Source: Bifidobacterium rousetti (lineage in GTDB: Bacteria; Actinomycetota; Actinomycetes; Actinomycetales; Bifidobacteriaceae). From it: a stretch of DNA of 64,000 bases. The stretch is from the NCBI RefSeq assembly GCF_008698235.1, contig NZ_PEBH01000001.1:124001-188000 (forward strand), given 5' to 3'. A program made the position numbers and the translations under genes. Positions 38,207 to 51,218 of the stretch are shown here, one piece after another. Each line of letters opens with the position of its first letter. The stretch's first letter is position 1. The notes below the pieces were generated by a model. The model saw nothing but the letters and a program-made list of their open reading frames with translations, was not told the origin of the DNA and did not search any database.

Positions 38207-38728
38207 ATGAGCACGATGACTCGCATTGAGGAGCAGAACGACATCAAGACCACTTCGATGGTGCGTCCGGGCACCGCGCGCATGCGCGAGCTGACCCCGG
38301 CCCAGCGTCGCGCTGTCATGTTCGCCCAGCAGCAGGTGATCATGGCCCGTGCCGCCAAGAAGGCGAAGGATGAGGCCGAGGAGGCCCGCCGTCGCATGTG
38401 GGACGAGGCCGAGAACGTCGAGCGCGCTCCCCGCGCCGCGTCCGCATCCGCCGTCGAGTCCGCCAAGCCGCAGTCGCGCGATACGACCGAGCTGACGTTG
38501 CGCGAGGCCATCGGCCGCGTGCTGCGCGACCTGCGTTCGCGCGACCGCAAGACCCTGCGCGAGGTCAGCGAGAAGGCCGGTGTCTCGCTCGGATACCTTT
38601 CCGAGGTGGAGCGCGGGCAGAAGGAGGCCAGCTCCGAACTGCTGAGCTCCATCGCCGAGGCGCTGGGCGTCAGCACCGCGCAGCTGCTGCGCATGGTCGC
38701 CGACCGCCTCGACATGGTCGAGGCGTAA
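38207..38728 (+). CDS. clgR: ClgR-like helix-turn-helix transcriptional regulator
   Basis: A 173-residue protein with a charged N-terminal half and a C-terminal Xre-type helix-turn-helix ([20 protein letters not shown], then [15 protein letters not shown]) matching actinobacterial ClgR, which activates clp protease and chaperone genes. AAAGGGATGGGG precedes the ATG. It lies between cinA and recA, the conserved actinobacterial position. Confidence 0.9.
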   Translation: MSTMTRIEEQNDIKTTSMVRPGTARMRELTPAQRRAVMFAQQQVIMARAAKKAKDEAEEARRRMWDEAENVERAPRAASASAVESAKPQSRDTTELTLREAIGRVLRDLRSRDRKTLREVSEKAGVSLGYLSEVERGQKEASSELLSSIAEALGVSTAQLLRMVADRLDMVEA

Positions 38729-38793
38729 CGAAGTCGGACGGAAGAAGTAGCCGGTGGCGGCGTAGGCCGGCCACCGGCTACACTTATGTGCCC

Positions 38794-39027
38794 GTGAGGG
38801 AACGTGAATTCTGGCAGTTGCTTGAAGAGGTGTTCGGCCGCAGCTACGGGCGGGCGCTGTCGCGCGATCAGGAGCTGACCGCGCTGGACAACATGACCGT
38901 CGTCGAGGCGCTGGAGTCGGGGGAGGAGCCCCGTGTCGTCTGGAACGTGCTGTGCGACCAGATGGGCATCCCCGATTCGGCGCGTTGGGGGCGCGATCAC
39001 AACGCGCCGCCGATGCCCGCACGATGA
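38794..39027 (+). CDS. DUF3046 small protein
   Basis: A 77-residue protein starting at GTG 38794 (MREREFWQLLEEVFG). It matches the DUF3046 family found just upstream of recA in many actinobacteria; function unknown. TACACT lies 9 bases before the GTG and no ribosome-binding site is seen, so the transcript may be leaderless. Confidence 0.82.
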   Translation: MREREFWQLLEEVFGRSYGRALSRDQELTALDNMTVVEALESGEEPRVVWNVLCDQMGIPDSARWGRDHNAPPMPAR

Positions 39028-39096
39028 GGTGGAACATCGTTTTTCCGTCTTTCCTTGTGCCTTTTCGGTGCCTTTCGGCGTGTCCTGACGAAAATT

Positions 39097-39127
39097 CGAA
39101 CAAATGTTCGCGTCTGTGGGCTATAGT
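39097..39127 (+). promoter_or_regulatory. SOS box and recA promoter
   Basis: A perfect LexA-type palindrome CGAACAAATGTTCG (39097-39110) fits the actinobacterial/Gram-positive SOS consensus. TATAGT at 39122-39127 is a good -10, so LexA would cover the -35 region. The predicted transcript has a leader of about 200 bases before the recA ATG. No gene is seen in 39028-39337. Confidence 0.85.
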
Positions 39128-39337
39128 GGTCTCCAGCGAATATGACAATGCGGAATCGATGTGGTCGATTCCCCTCCACTCGTGCGGGACTCGTGCGGGA
39201 CGCCCATGGGCACGTCCGTGAATGTTGTGCACATCGGCGGGGCTTCGACCACATGGGCCGGTGCGCCTTGCCAAGCGTGAAACGCGTTGCGTAGCGTGAG
39301 GGGCGATCATCAGCCACAACCGTCGAAGGAGTACACC

Positions 39338-40573
<1,236 letters not shown>

Positions 40574-40575
40574 CG

Positions 40576-41289
40576 ATGATCAGTGCCGAGGAGTTCCTCC
40601 GGCGCCATCCCGTCGCGCCGGAGGAGGACGCCGGGCGCCACACGTACGGGGATTCCATGCGCGGCGAAGGCATCCGCGAGCGTTTCGTGGGGAGGCCCGT
40701 CCAATCTCGTCCCGGTCAGAGAACCGACGTCGATGACTCCGATGGGGAGGCGTCTGATGGCGGCGATTCCCTCGCCGCCCGCACTCCGCGGTTCTCCCGC
40801 TGGGGGAGGGGATCCGGCGAGGTGGAGAATCCGGCCGACGCCGACGCCTGCCGTGAGGCGGCCCTTCGATTGCTGGACGCCGCGGCGCGGTCGTCCGGTA
40901 CGCTGCGTGGCAGGCTGCTCGACAGGGGATACGCCGCGGATGTCGTCGACGAGGTCATCGACCGGCTGACCGAGCTTCATCTGCTCGACGACCGCGACTA
41001 CGCCGAATCGGTGGTGCGTAGCTGCGCCGGTCGCATGATGGGCCGGCGTGGAACAGTCATGGAGCTCACACGCAAGGGCGTCGACCGCGCGATGGCCGCC
41101 TCCGTGGCCGACGAGGCCGAGCGTCAGGGCGTGTTCGAGGATGCCGCATGGGAGCTCGGGCGTCAGGTGGCGCGCCGGACCGAGGGGCTTGAGCGGCAGG
41201 TGCGCCAGCGCCGCCTGTGGTCGGCCGGCGGGCGAAAGGGACACGATCCCGAAACGCTGCGCCGGGTCGCGCACGAACTGCTGGACTGA
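40576..41289 (+). CDS. recX: RecA regulatory protein RecX
   Basis: A 237-residue protein. The first ~85 residues are variable and polar; the RecX three-helix repeats follow (AALRLLDAAARSSGTLRGRL, then LHLLDDRDYAESVVR, and GRRGTVMELTRKGVDR). RecX limits RecA filament growth. It is translated with recA from the same SOS-controlled transcript. Confidence 0.93.
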   Translation: MISAEEFLRRHPVAPEEDAGRHTYGDSMRGEGIRERFVGRPVQSRPGQRTDVDDSDGEASDGGDSLAARTPRFSRWGRGSGEVENPADADACREAALRLLDAAARSSGTLRGRLLDRGYAADVVDEVIDRLTELHLLDDRDYAESVVRSCAGRMMGRRGTVMELTRKGVDRAMAASVADEAERQGVFEDAAWELGRQVARRTEGLERQVRQRRLWSAGGRKGHDPETLRRVAHELLD

Positions 41290-41331
41290 GCCTCCGGCTC
41301 AGGTGGTATCGGGTGTTATCCGTGGGCTATG

Positions 41332-41337
41332 TATAAT
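41332..41337 (+). promoter_or_regulatory. -10 element of rnpB
   Basis: A consensus TATAAT ends 9 bases before the predicted 5' end of the RNase P RNA. No good -35 is seen at the usual distance. Confidence 0.65.
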
Positions 41338-41346
41338 GGTCCGCTT

Positions 41347-41717
41347 GTGAGACCTCTTGATGGCCGCGGTCGCGGACTTCATTGCGAGTGACTGAGGAAC
41401 TTCCGGGCTCCACAGAGCACGATGGCGGATAACGTCCGCCCAGGGTGACCTGAGAGATAGCGCAGCAGAGAACAGACCGCCCGTCCACGACGGGTAAGGG
41501 TGAAACGGTGGTGTAAGAGACCACCGGGCCGCTGGTAACAGTGAGCCGCATGGCAAGCCTCATCGGGAGCAAGGCCAAGCAGATGGCGGTAAGGGCTGCT
41601 CGCCCGTGCCATCGGGTAGGCTGCTAGAGCCTGGCGGCGACGTCAGGTCGAGATGGATGGCCATCCGTTCCCGCGTTCGCGCGGGAACGACAGAACCCGG
41701 GGTATAAGGGGTCTCAC
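41347..41717 (+). ncRNA. rnpB: RNase P RNA, bacterial type A
   Basis: The catalytic RNA that trims tRNA 5' ends, about 371 nt. Recognisable conserved blocks are GAGGAACTTCCGGGCTCC (about 41393), ACAGAGCACGATGGCGGATA, CAGAGAACAGACCGCC, GGGTAAGGGTGAAACGGTG and GTAAGAGACCACC. The ends pair as helix P1: GTGAGACCTCTT (41347-41358) with AAGGGGTCTCAC (41706-41717), followed by TTTTCTTTT, so P1 may also act as the terminator stem. Ends are predicted from this pairing. Confidence 0.93.
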
Positions 41718-41887
41718 TTTTCTTTTGGTTTCCTGCGACTTCCCGCATCCTCCCCGGTCCGGGATCACCCGATCCGTTGGGGTCGGCGGCAAACGCACAG
41801 CATACACACCGGAATATTTCACGGCGAAGTCGGAAAAGAAACATATCGCTCCCCGCGAGTTCTACCGTCGTTTACGCGAGGTTCGTC

Positions 41888-41893
41888 TACAAT
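41888..41893 (+). promoter_or_regulatory. Candidate -10 element of hpf
   Basis: TACAAT lies 75 bases before the hpf ATG. The gap 41718-41968 holds no other feature that I can support. Confidence 0.4.
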
Positions 41894-41968
41894 GATTCAT
41901 ACCCGGCCGGTGAAGACGCCGATCGGGACGCAAATAGCGGGCAACCGCTTGAGTCAAGGGAGGTCCAC

Positions 41969-42634
41969 ATGGAAATCGTCGTTACCGGACGTCACACGCA
42001 GGTCAAGCAGAGGTTCCGTGATGTCGTAGAGAGCAAGATGAATCGTGTGACCGCTATCGCCCCGGATGCGCAGCGCGCGCAGATCGTGCTCACGCACGAG
42101 GGCAACCCGCGTCAGGCGGACACCGCCAAGCGCGTGGAAATCACCATTATCGCCGGTCGCACCGTGGTGCGCGCCGAGGCCTCGAGCGCCGATGAGTTCA
42201 GCGCGCTCGACATGGCGCTCGACAAGCTGACCCTCCGCCTGCGCCGCACCCGCGACCGCCGCAAGGATCACCGTCGCGGTTACACCAATCCCGCTCCCGT
42301 CGATCTGGGCGTCGTCGAGCCCGAGGTCGTGGAGGAGAGCGAAGCGGAGGAGCCGAACAACAGCCCCGCCGCCGCGGTCGCCTCCGATCTGGGTCCGGGC
42401 GAGTCCGTGGAGGTCCAGGTCGGCGATACGCCGATCGTCATCCGCCGCAAGCTGCACCTGGCCGAGCCGATGAGCATCGACGAGGCCCTGTACGAGATGG
42501 AGCTGATCGGACACGACTTCTTCCTGTTCGTCAACAAGGAGACCGGTCGCCCGTCCGTCGTCTACCACCGTCACGGCTGGAGCTACGGCGTGTTCGAGAT
42601 CGACACCCCGGAGAACGTCGCGAAGGGCAAGTGA
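41969..42634 (+). CDS. hpf: Long-form ribosome hibernation promoting factor
   Basis: A 221-residue protein that dimerises 70S ribosomes in stationary phase. The N-terminal S30AE domain (MEIVVTGRHTQVKQRFRDVV through SALDMALDKLTLRLRRTRDR) is joined by an acidic linker to the C-terminal dimerisation domain (VIRRKLHLAEPMSIDEALYE, then DFFLFVNKETGRPSVVYHR). ATG 41969 follows AAGGGAGG. A terminator-like hairpin follows. Confidence 0.95.
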   Translation: MEIVVTGRHTQVKQRFRDVVESKMNRVTAIAPDAQRAQIVLTHEGNPRQADTAKRVEITIIAGRTVVRAEASSADEFSALDMALDKLTLRLRRTRDRRKDHRRGYTNPAPVDLGVVEPEVVEESEAEEPNNSPAAAVASDLGPGESVEVQVGDTPIVIRRKLHLAEPMSIDEALYEMELIGHDFFLFVNKETGRPSVVYHRHGWSYGVFEIDTPENVAKGK

Positions 42635-42701
42635 TCCGGGAACGATCCGCAATCCAATGGCAATCCAATAATCCATTCCAGATGATCCATTGAAGGATCG
42701 C

Positions 42702-42741
42702 AGGGGCTCCCTCGCCGAGGACATCGCGCGGGGGAGCCCCT
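42702..42741 (+). terminator. Hairpin after hpf
   Basis: AGGGGCTCCC and GGGAGCCCCT form a 10-bp stem followed by TTCGC, 67 bases after the hpf stop. Confidence 0.6.
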
Positions 42742-42831
42742 TCGCATGCCCCGCGCGACTTTTCCATCACCTTTCCCATGCCTTCCCATACCTCAATGTG
42801 GGAATACGGCGACGTTATCGGCAATGTCGCG

Positions 42832-42949
42832 TATGATGGTCGGCAGTGTGTCCGCCGCCCGTGCATCGTCAACGCGATGCACGAGACCGACAAACAGTTC
42901 GTACACATGTGACAGGCGGCGGACGTAACGAACGACACAGGAGCGAATA
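42832..42949 (+). promoter_or_regulatory. secA promoter and structured leader RNA
   Basis: TATGAT (42832-42837) predicts a transcript of about 105 bases before secA. It folds into a closing helix GTCCGCCGCC/GGCGGCGGAC (42850-42859 with 42915-42924, perfect) that encloses a hairpin CGTGCATCG/CGATGCACG (42860-42868 with 42875-42883) and an open part containing the palindrome CACATGTG. A GTG-started reading frame of 26 codons (42848-42928) overlaps the structure. The closing helix ends just before the CAGGAG ribosome-binding site. Confidence 0.6.
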
Positions 42950-45844
<2,895 letters not shown>

Positions 45845-45868
45845 GCTGACCGCTCTGCACGAATGAAG

Positions 45869-45910
45869 AAAGCCCCGCTGGTTCACGTGATGATGAATCG
45901 GCGGGGCTTT
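45869..45910. terminator. Terminator between secA and the tetR gene
   Basis: AAAGCCCCGC/GCGGGGCTTT, perfect 10-bp stem, between convergent genes, with A and T runs on the outer sides so it can work on both strands. Confidence 0.8.
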
Positions 45911-45921
45911 CCCGTATCTAC

Positions 45922-46674
45922 TCAGCGAGTTTCCGCTGTCTCTGTCGTTTCGTCGAGCAGCTGCAGGTTCTCCCGGTAGACCTCGGGCCCCGAATGCGAG
46001 ATCAGGTTCGAGGTCATGCCGACCATGAGTTCGATGGACTCCCGCCTGCCTCGGCGGAACCAGTCTTTGAGCATGTTCACGACCCCTCCGGCGATGTAGC
46101 CGAACTGGTAGTCGATGAGCGTCTTCGCCATCGTCGGGTCGACCATCGTCGGGTCGACCGTCATCCGATCAGTCGTCGTCTCGCCGGCGCCGGACGCGTC
46201 GTCCGCGCCGGCCACGCCGTCGGTCCCGATGGCGTGGCCGGTGGTTATCCCCAGAGTGATCTGCGGCGCGACCGTCTCGGTGCAGACCTTGGAAATCGCG
46301 TCGATGATGTCTGCGTACAACCCGCAGCCGGACGGCGTCGACAGCAGCGAGAGGAGCTGTTCCCGTCCGTCCAGTGACATGTAGACCTCGCGAATGAACG
46401 GCCGGTAGTCGCCGTTGCACATCTCCTGGGTGTGCCGGTGCGTCATGTCCGTGTACATGTCGATCAGATCGAGCCTGAGTTGGTCGAACATGTCGTATAC
46501 ATCGTGGTAGTGCGCGTAGAACGTGACGCGGTTGACATCGGCCAGTTCCGTCAGTTCGGTGACCGTGATCCTGTTCAGGGGCTTGTCGGCCAGCAGACGT
46601 AGCAGCGCCTCCTGCAGAAGAAGACGCGTGCGCCGTGTTCGGCGATCCATTTTGACGTCATTTTTAGTGTTCAT
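45922..46674 (-). CDS. TetR-family transcriptional regulator
   Basis: A 250-residue protein. N-terminal TetR helix-turn-helix (RRTRRTRLLLQEALLRLLAD, then ITVTELTELADVNRVTFYAH). The ligand domain carries an insertion with a short internal repeat (VDPTMVDPTM). It is divergent from the MMPL transporter, with 162 bases between them that contain inverted-repeat candidates for its operator, so it probably represses the export operon until a ligand binds. Confidence 0.9.
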   Translation of the reverse strand: MNTKNDVKMDRRTRRTRLLLQEALLRLLADKPLNRITVTELTELADVNRVTFYAHYHDVYDMFDQLRLDLIDMYTDMTHRHTQEMCNGDYRPFIREVYMSLDGREQLLSLLSTPSGCGLYADIIDAISKVCTETVAPQITLGITTGHAIGTDGVAGADDASGAGETTTDRMTVDPTMVDPTMAKTLIDYQFGYIAGGVVNMLKDWFRRGRRESIELMVGMTSNLISHSGPEVYRENLQLLDETTETAETR

Positions 46675-46836
46675 TGTCGTTTTTCCTACAGCTGTTGGTC
46701 ATATTCGTAGCTTATCCATCGGAAGGCGTCCAAGCTGATGGTTGCAAGGCGATCCGGCGTCTCCAATAATGATACCCCGTAAGACAACAGTTGTAGTAAA
46801 ACACACGGCTGTAAGGAAACTGTCAGGGGGTATCCG
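46675..46836. promoter_or_regulatory. Divergent promoter region with candidate TetR operators
   Basis: A 12-mer CTACARCTGTTG occurs at 46686-46697 (plus) and inverted at 46785-46796; the latter contains the palindrome ACAACAGTTGT (46784-46794). A third weaker half-site, TTACAGCCGTGTG, lies on the minus strand near 46803-46815. GATACCCC (46771-46778) and GGGGTATC (46827-46834) form a wider inverted repeat around the promoter of the MMPL gene. Confidence 0.5.
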
Positions 46837-49020
46837 GTGCGACGGATCATCAACGGCTTTCTGAAACATCGCGTCATCGTGATCGTCGTCTTCGCGATGC
46901 TGACGATACTCGGGGCGATCGCCTATCCACAGGTCAAAGTCAACTATTCGTTCGCCGACTACCTGCCGAAGGACGCGCCGTCCGTCATCGCGCTCGACGA
47001 CATGAAGGCGTCCTTCGACGCGGGTGTGCCGAACGCGCGCCTGTACGTCGAGGACATCACCGCAACGCAGGCGGACCGGCTCGCCGACGATCTGGCCGAC
47101 ATCGACGGCGTCGATGAGGTCATGTGGCTCGGCTCGGTCGTCGACACCAAGGCGCCGGCGGAGATCCAGGACGCGGACACCGTCTCTTCGTGGAAAACGG
47201 ACAAGGGGTACCTGTACCAGCTGACCATCGACTCGTCCAAGCTGGTTGACGCGGTGCCCGAGGCCCGGGCCGTGGCCGAACAAGCGCATGCGGCGCGCGT
47301 GACGATGACCGGCGACGGCGTCACCACGGCTGAGGCCCAGGGATCCACCGCCACCGAGATCGTGCTGATCATGGCCATCGCCGTGGCGATCGTCGTCGGC
47401 ATCCTGCTCATCACCTCGCATTCATGGTTCGAGCCGGTGATCTTCCTCATCGTCATCGGCGTCGCGATCGTAATGAACATGGGGTCGAACATCATACTCG
47501 GCGAGATCAGCTTCGTCAGCCAGATCTGCGGAGCCATTCTCCAGCTCGCCGTGTCCATGGACTACGCGATCGTGCTGCTGCACACGTTCCGCAGAGTGGA
47601 GAAGGAGATGCCCGGCGCCACGCCGGTCAAGGCGATGACCGAGACCGTGATCCGCAGTTTCACGGTGATCCTGAGCTCGGCGGCCGTCACCTTCTTCGGA
47701 TTCCTCTCGCTGACGGTCATGCGCTTTGGCATCGGCGTGAACATGGGCATCGTGCTTTCCAAGGGCATCGTGTTCAGCTTCCTGTCGATCATGATGCTCA
47801 TGCCCTGCCTGATCCTCGTGTGTCTCAAACCGTTGAACGCACTGGAGCACAGGTATCTCATGCCCTCGTTCTCCCGGTTCGCGCGAGTCTCGATGCGCAT
47901 CGCCCTGCCGGCGGCGCTGGCGATCCTCATCGCCGCCGTTCCCGCCTATGTGGCGCAGGATCGCAATGACTTCATCTACGGCTCGGCTGACTTCGTGCAG
48001 CCGGGCAGCCGGCTCAAATCCGACGCCGACCACGTCAACGACGCCTTCGGCCGCTCGGAGACATGGGTCATCATGGTCCCCGAAGGACGATGGTCGGATG
48101 AGCAGGCCGTCATCGACGACGTCGAACAGCTGCCGCACGTCACCGACGTCACCTCGTACATCACCATGGCCGGCAGGGCGATGCCGACCGCCATCGTCCC
48201 CGGCAATCAGCTGGACCAGCTCATCTCGCACGGATGGTCGCGTCTCGTCGTATCGATGGATGTGCAGACCGAATCGAAGGACGCCTACGCGCTTGTGCCC
48301 GAGGTGCGTGACACCGTCGCTCGTCATTACGGCGAGGACTACCGACTGGTCGGCACGACGGTGAGCACCTACGATCTGAGGGATGTGGTGCGCGCCGACA
48401 CCGGCAAGGTGCGTTTGTTCTCCATCGGCAGCATCGCGCTCGTGCTGCTCATCGTGTTCCGGTCGATCGCGATTCCGGTCGTCGTGCTGCTCGCCATCGA
48501 AATCTCGATCTGGCTCAACCTCGCCGTGCCATACGTGACCGGCGACACCATCAACTACATCGGATACCTCGTCATCGAGGCCGTGCAGCTCGGAGCGGCC
48601 GTCGACTACGGCATCATCTACACACGCGAATATCTGGACCAGCGACGACGGCACGGGCCACATGAGGCGACACGCCTGTCCATCCAGCATTCCGCGATCA
48701 CGATCCTCACCTCGGCCACGATCCTCATCAGCGCCGGATTCGCCGTGTGGCGCATCGCCTCCAACGGCGTGATCAGCGAGATCGGCCTGCTCATCTCCCG
48801 CGGCGCCCTCGTCTCGATGCTGCTCATGTTCCTGCTGCTGCCGTGGCTGTTCCGCGTATCCGACGGGCTGATACGACGCACCTCGATCGGACTGGGCCTC
48901 CGCGACGACGAACAATCCGGCGCGCGATCCGGCGCGCGATCCGATCACCCCAATGACCAACCCGCCACCCAATTGACGACCAATACCGCCACCCACACCA
49001 TGAAGGAGATCGCACGATGA
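46837..49020 (+). CDS. MMPL/RND-family transporter
   Basis: A 727-residue membrane protein with two repeats of membrane helices and two external domains: helix 1 at the N-terminus (IVIVVFAMLTILGAIAYPQV), a first external domain, then VSMDYAIVLLHTFRR with its conserved Asp-Tyr, and a second half with AAVDYGIIYTREYLDQRR. These paired (S/V)xDY motifs mark the MMPL proton-relay site. It probably exports a lipid or drug. GTG 46837 with AGGGGG upstream. Its stop overlaps the next gene by 4 bases. Confidence 0.93.
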   Translation: MRRIINGFLKHRVIVIVVFAMLTILGAIAYPQVKVNYSFADYLPKDAPSVIALDDMKASFDAGVPNARLYVEDITATQADRLADDLADIDGVDEVMWLGSVVDTKAPAEIQDADTVSSWKTDKGYLYQLTIDSSKLVDAVPEARAVAEQAHAARVTMTGDGVTTAEAQGSTATEIVLIMAIAVAIVVGILLITSHSWFEPVIFLIVIGVAIVMNMGSNIILGEISFVSQICGAILQLAVSMDYAIVLLHTFRRVEKEMPGATPVKAMTETVIRSFTVILSSAAVTFFGFLSLTVMRFGIGVNMGIVLSKGIVFSFLSIMMLMPCLILVCLKPLNALEHRYLMPSFSRFARVSMRIALPAALAILIAAVPAYVAQDRNDFIYGSADFVQPGSRLKSDADHVNDAFGRSETWVIMVPEGRWSDEQAVIDDVEQLPHVTDVTSYITMAGRAMPTAIVPGNQLDQLISHGWSRLVVSMDVQTESKDAYALVPEVRDTVARHYGEDYRLVGTTVSTYDLRDVVRADTGKVRLFSIGSIALVLLIVFRSIAIPVVVLLAIEISIWLNLAVPYVTGDTINYIGYLVIEAVQLGAAVDYGIIYTREYLDQRRRHGPHEATRLSIQHSAITILTSATILISAGFAVWRIASNGVISEIGLLISRGALVSMLLMFLLLPWLFRVSDGLIRRTSIGLGLRDDEQSGARSGARSDHPNDQPATQLTTNTATHTMKEIAR

Positions 49021-50978
49021 CCACGACCGACAACACCACGAACCCCATCGCCGACCGTCGACGCACGACGGTCAGAAGAATCCTCGCGCCCACCATCGCC
49101 GCGTTCCTCGCGACCGTGCTCCTCACGGTTCCGGCGATGTCCCCGGCGAATGCCGCGGGCACGGACGCGTCCCGAACACCCGCGCACACCACGGCGGTGG
49201 TGACACCGGCGAGCAATGGGGGCGATAGCGGAGAGGGGAACGGCAAGGACGAGACCGTTTACATCAAGGCCAAGGCCAACGGCGCCGTCTCCGGCATCTA
49301 CGTGGTCAACACCTTCGACGCCGGGCAGCCACGCACCGTCCAGGACCCGGGCTCGTACACCAAGGTCACGAACCTCACCACAGATGCCAAACTCAAGGAG
49401 ACAAACGGCAAGGTGGACGTCACCACCCTCGAGAACAAACCGTTCTACTATCAGGGTGATCTCAAGGCCGATACCGCACTGCCTTGGAACGTCAGCGTCG
49501 ACTACACGCTGGACGGCAGGGCCGTCGGCGCCAAGGAGCTGGACGGGGCTGACGGCGAACTCGCCATGACCCTGCGCATCGCGCCCAACGAATCCGCCGA
49601 CAAGGCGACCCGTGAATTCGCCGACGCCTACGTGATCCAGGCGCAGGGCACGTTCCCGCAGGAGGCGCTCGACATCACCGACGCCGGCGACGCCGCCCTC
49701 GCCCAATCCGGCGGCAACACCGTCGTCTCCGGCATGGTCCTGCCCGGGGAAACCGGAACGTTCACCATCCGCGGCCGGGCCAAGGACTTCACCAGCTCCG
49801 GATGGCAGATCATCGCGATGAGCCTCGACATGGCGCTGGATGTGCGCGATCAGGACACCTCCCAGCTCACCGAGCAGACCGGCAAACTCGGCGACGCCAC
49901 CGCGCAGCTGGCGGACGGCACGACATCCCTCGCCCAAGGCAACCGGGAACTGAGCCGGGGAATCGGTTCGCTCGCCACCGGAACCGCCGAACTCAACCGC
50001 GGGGCGCAATCCCTCGCCGGCGGAACGGAAACACTCGCCCGAGGCGCCGGGACACTTGCGCAGGGCAACCGGCAACTGGCCGACGGACTGGCGCAACTGT
50101 ACGACGCCAGCGGACGCATGAGCGCGGGCGTCAAGGGACTGCCCGAACAGATGACGGCACTCTCGCAGGGCGTCACCACGCTCAAACAGGGGTCGGACGC
50201 CCTGAAACAGGGGGATGGGCAGTACCGTCAGGCGCTCGACGGCGGACAACAGGCGACCCTCACGCAGGTCGGCGGCGACATCGATGCGGCCGAGACGGCG
50301 TCGCGACAGGCGTATGCCCAGGCGTTGGCCGCCGTGAAGCAGAATCCCGGCGACGCTCAGGCCATCGCGGCGCTCGACAAGGCCGTGACCGCCATGGCGC
50401 AGGTGGAGAACGCCAAAGGGCAGTATCAGGCGCTCGGACAGGCGCTTGACGGCTACACGAACATCTCCTCCGGTATCGGCCAGCTGAGCGGGGGAGTGGA
50501 TCAGCTCGACGCGAAGGTGAACGGTTCGTCCAACGGATCGTCGGCCGACTCCGCGGCCACGCAGGCGTCCCTTGCGCAACTGGCCGAGGGATTGGCGTCG
50601 GTGCACACCGCCGTCGGACAGCTCAACACGGGGGCGCAATCCGCCGCCTCCGGTGCCGAGGAGCTGGCGAAGGGACTGTCGGCCGCGCGTGACGGCGCCA
50701 ACAGCCTCGCCACCGGAGCCGCCGCGGCGGACTCGGGCGCTCGTAGCCTCGCCTCGGGGGCCGTCTCAGCCGCCGACGGCGCAGACCGGCTTGATGACGG
50801 CGCCCGTGAGCTCGCCGACTCCGTCAAGGGCATGGACGACAAGGTGCTCGACGAACTGCAGAAGACCATCGACGAGAAACTCGGCAAGGGCTTCAAGGTG
50901 CATTCGTTCGTCGCCCCCGCCAACACCGCTGTGGACCGCGTCCAGTTCACCTACGTCCTGCCCGGCATCGGCAAGTAG
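49017..50978 (+). CDS. Secreted heptad-repeat (YhgE-repeat-like) protein
   Basis: A 653-residue protein with a Sec signal peptide (basic start, hydrophobic ILAPTIAAFLATVLLTV, likely cut after SPANA). A beta-rich domain of about 220 residues follows, then long coiled-coil-like regions built of repeated L-x-x-G-x-x-x-L units (QLADGTTSLAQGNRELSRGI and similar), as in YhgE/Pip-type repeats. No C-terminal membrane helix or sortase motif. It overlaps the MMPL gene by 4 bases, so it is probably the external partner of that transporter, comparable in layout to a periplasmic adaptor. Confidence 0.8.
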   Translation: MTTTDNTTNPIADRRRTTVRRILAPTIAAFLATVLLTVPAMSPANAAGTDASRTPAHTTAVVTPASNGGDSGEGNGKDETVYIKAKANGAVSGIYVVNTFDAGQPRTVQDPGSYTKVTNLTTDAKLKETNGKVDVTTLENKPFYYQGDLKADTALPWNVSVDYTLDGRAVGAKELDGADGELAMTLRIAPNESADKATREFADAYVIQAQGTFPQEALDITDAGDAALAQSGGNTVVSGMVLPGETGTFTIRGRAKDFTSSGWQIIAMSLDMALDVRDQDTSQLTEQTGKLGDATAQLADGTTSLAQGNRELSRGIGSLATGTAELNRGAQSLAGGTETLARGAGTLAQGNRQLADGLAQLYDASGRMSAGVKGLPEQMTALSQGVTTLKQGSDALKQGDGQYRQALDGGQQATLTQVGGDIDAAETASRQAYAQALAAVKQNPGDAQAIAALDKAVTAMAQVENAKGQYQALGQALDGYTNISSGIGQLSGGVDQLDAKVNGSSNGSSADSAATQASLAQLAEGLASVHTAVGQLNTGAQSAASGAEELAKGLSAARDGANSLATGAAAADSGARSLASGAVSAADGADRLDDGARELADSVKGMDDKVLDELQKTIDEKLGKGFKVHSFVAPANTAVDRVQFTYVLPGIGK

Positions 50979-51218
50979 CGGTTTCTCCGAGGATCGCATA
51001 AGGATCGGAGTACATGCCGCTCATTTCACGGTGAAGCCCTGCGAGGCGGCGTAGAGCCTCAAGCGACGCTCCCACTCGTCCAGACGGTCGTCGCATCGTG
51101 CCGTCCTTGGTTCCGCTGGTTCTGCAATATGGAAGCCGGGGGAGCAGGAAACCTGAGACGGCTAGAATAAGGCCCGTCACTTGGGTTATGAAGGCGCGTG
51201 AAGCGCCAAGGAGGAACA
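50979..51218 (+). promoter_or_regulatory. Gap before trpD with a candidate promoter
   Basis: TAGAAT at 51163-51168 is a likely -10 for trpD, 51 bases before its ribosome-binding site. A GAAGGCGCG/CGCC hairpin lies just before AAGGAGG. No Trp-rich leader peptide is present. GAGGC/GCCTC (51043-51060) may be a weak terminator for the upstream operon. Confidence 0.4.

Noticed and set aside
42848..42928. secM-like arrest peptide before secA
   Set aside because: The 26-codon frame has no signal sequence and no recognisable arrest motif; it was kept only as a note within the leader RNA.
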